Origin: Verrucomicrobiota bacterium
Lineage (GTDB): Bacteria > Verrucomicrobiota > Verrucomicrobiia > Limisphaerales > UBA11320
DNA length: 5,658 bases
Direction: 5' to 3'
Assembly (NCBI GenBank): GCA_016871475.1
Contig: VHDG01000294.1
Coordinates: forward strand, 1-5,658
How positions within the stretch are numbered: the first letter of the stretch is position 1; each line of letters begins with the position of its first letter. A model generated the notes under the pieces. The model saw only the letters and a program-made list of their open reading frames with translations, made no database searches and was not told where the DNA came from. The position numbers were made by a program, and so were the translations under genes. Positions 5,641 to 5,658 of this stretch are shown here, piece by piece.

Positions 5641-5658
5641 GACTGATTGGGGTTTTTG

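Overview
The window looks like a chromosomal stretch from a GC-rich member of the PVC superphylum, most likely Verrucomicrobiota. The pointers are the large secreted LamG-type protein whose C-terminus (LQSAPSVNGPWTDV...SPYTP...FRGIR) has the form I associate with verrucomicrobial exported proteins, and a small class II-like cytochrome c of a kind seen in Planctomycetes and Verrucomicrobia. The assignment rests on family recognition only; there is no rRNA or other marker gene here.

Layout. Positions 2-187 (+) are the tail of an upstream gene ending in a transmembrane helix and a proline-rich cytoplasmic-looking tail. Its stop overlaps the start of 184-1203 (+), a sn-glycerol-1-phosphate dehydrogenase-like enzyme, so the two are probably one translationally coupled operon. 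After a 264-base spacer in which I see no gene comes 1468-1971 (+), an exported mono-haem cytochrome c. The next 286 bases also hold no convincing gene. On the minus strand, 2258-2476 encodes a 72-residue Cys/His-rich lipoprotein.

From 2477 to about 2985 there is roughly 500 bases of apparently non-coding DNA with several small repeat structures: a spaced direct repeat, a four-copy tandem heptamer, a 7-bp hairpin and a GC-rich near-palindrome. This ends abruptly at a 5'-truncated DegT/DnrJ/EryC1/StrS aminotransferase remnant (2986-3414, +). A Rho-independent terminator (3434-3465) lies between that remnant and the convergent minus-strand gene 3502-5640, which encodes a 712-residue secreted multidomain beta-sandwich protein and nearly fills the rest of the window.

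The genes do not form one obvious pathway. The two items most worth following up are the bacterial G1P dehydrogenase homologue, which may bear on archaeal-type glycerol phosphate stereochemistry, and the small Cys/His-rich lipoprotein. The middle section reads as a zone of gene decay and repeats rather than a defence or mobile system; I found no CRISPR, tRNA, transposase or integrase.
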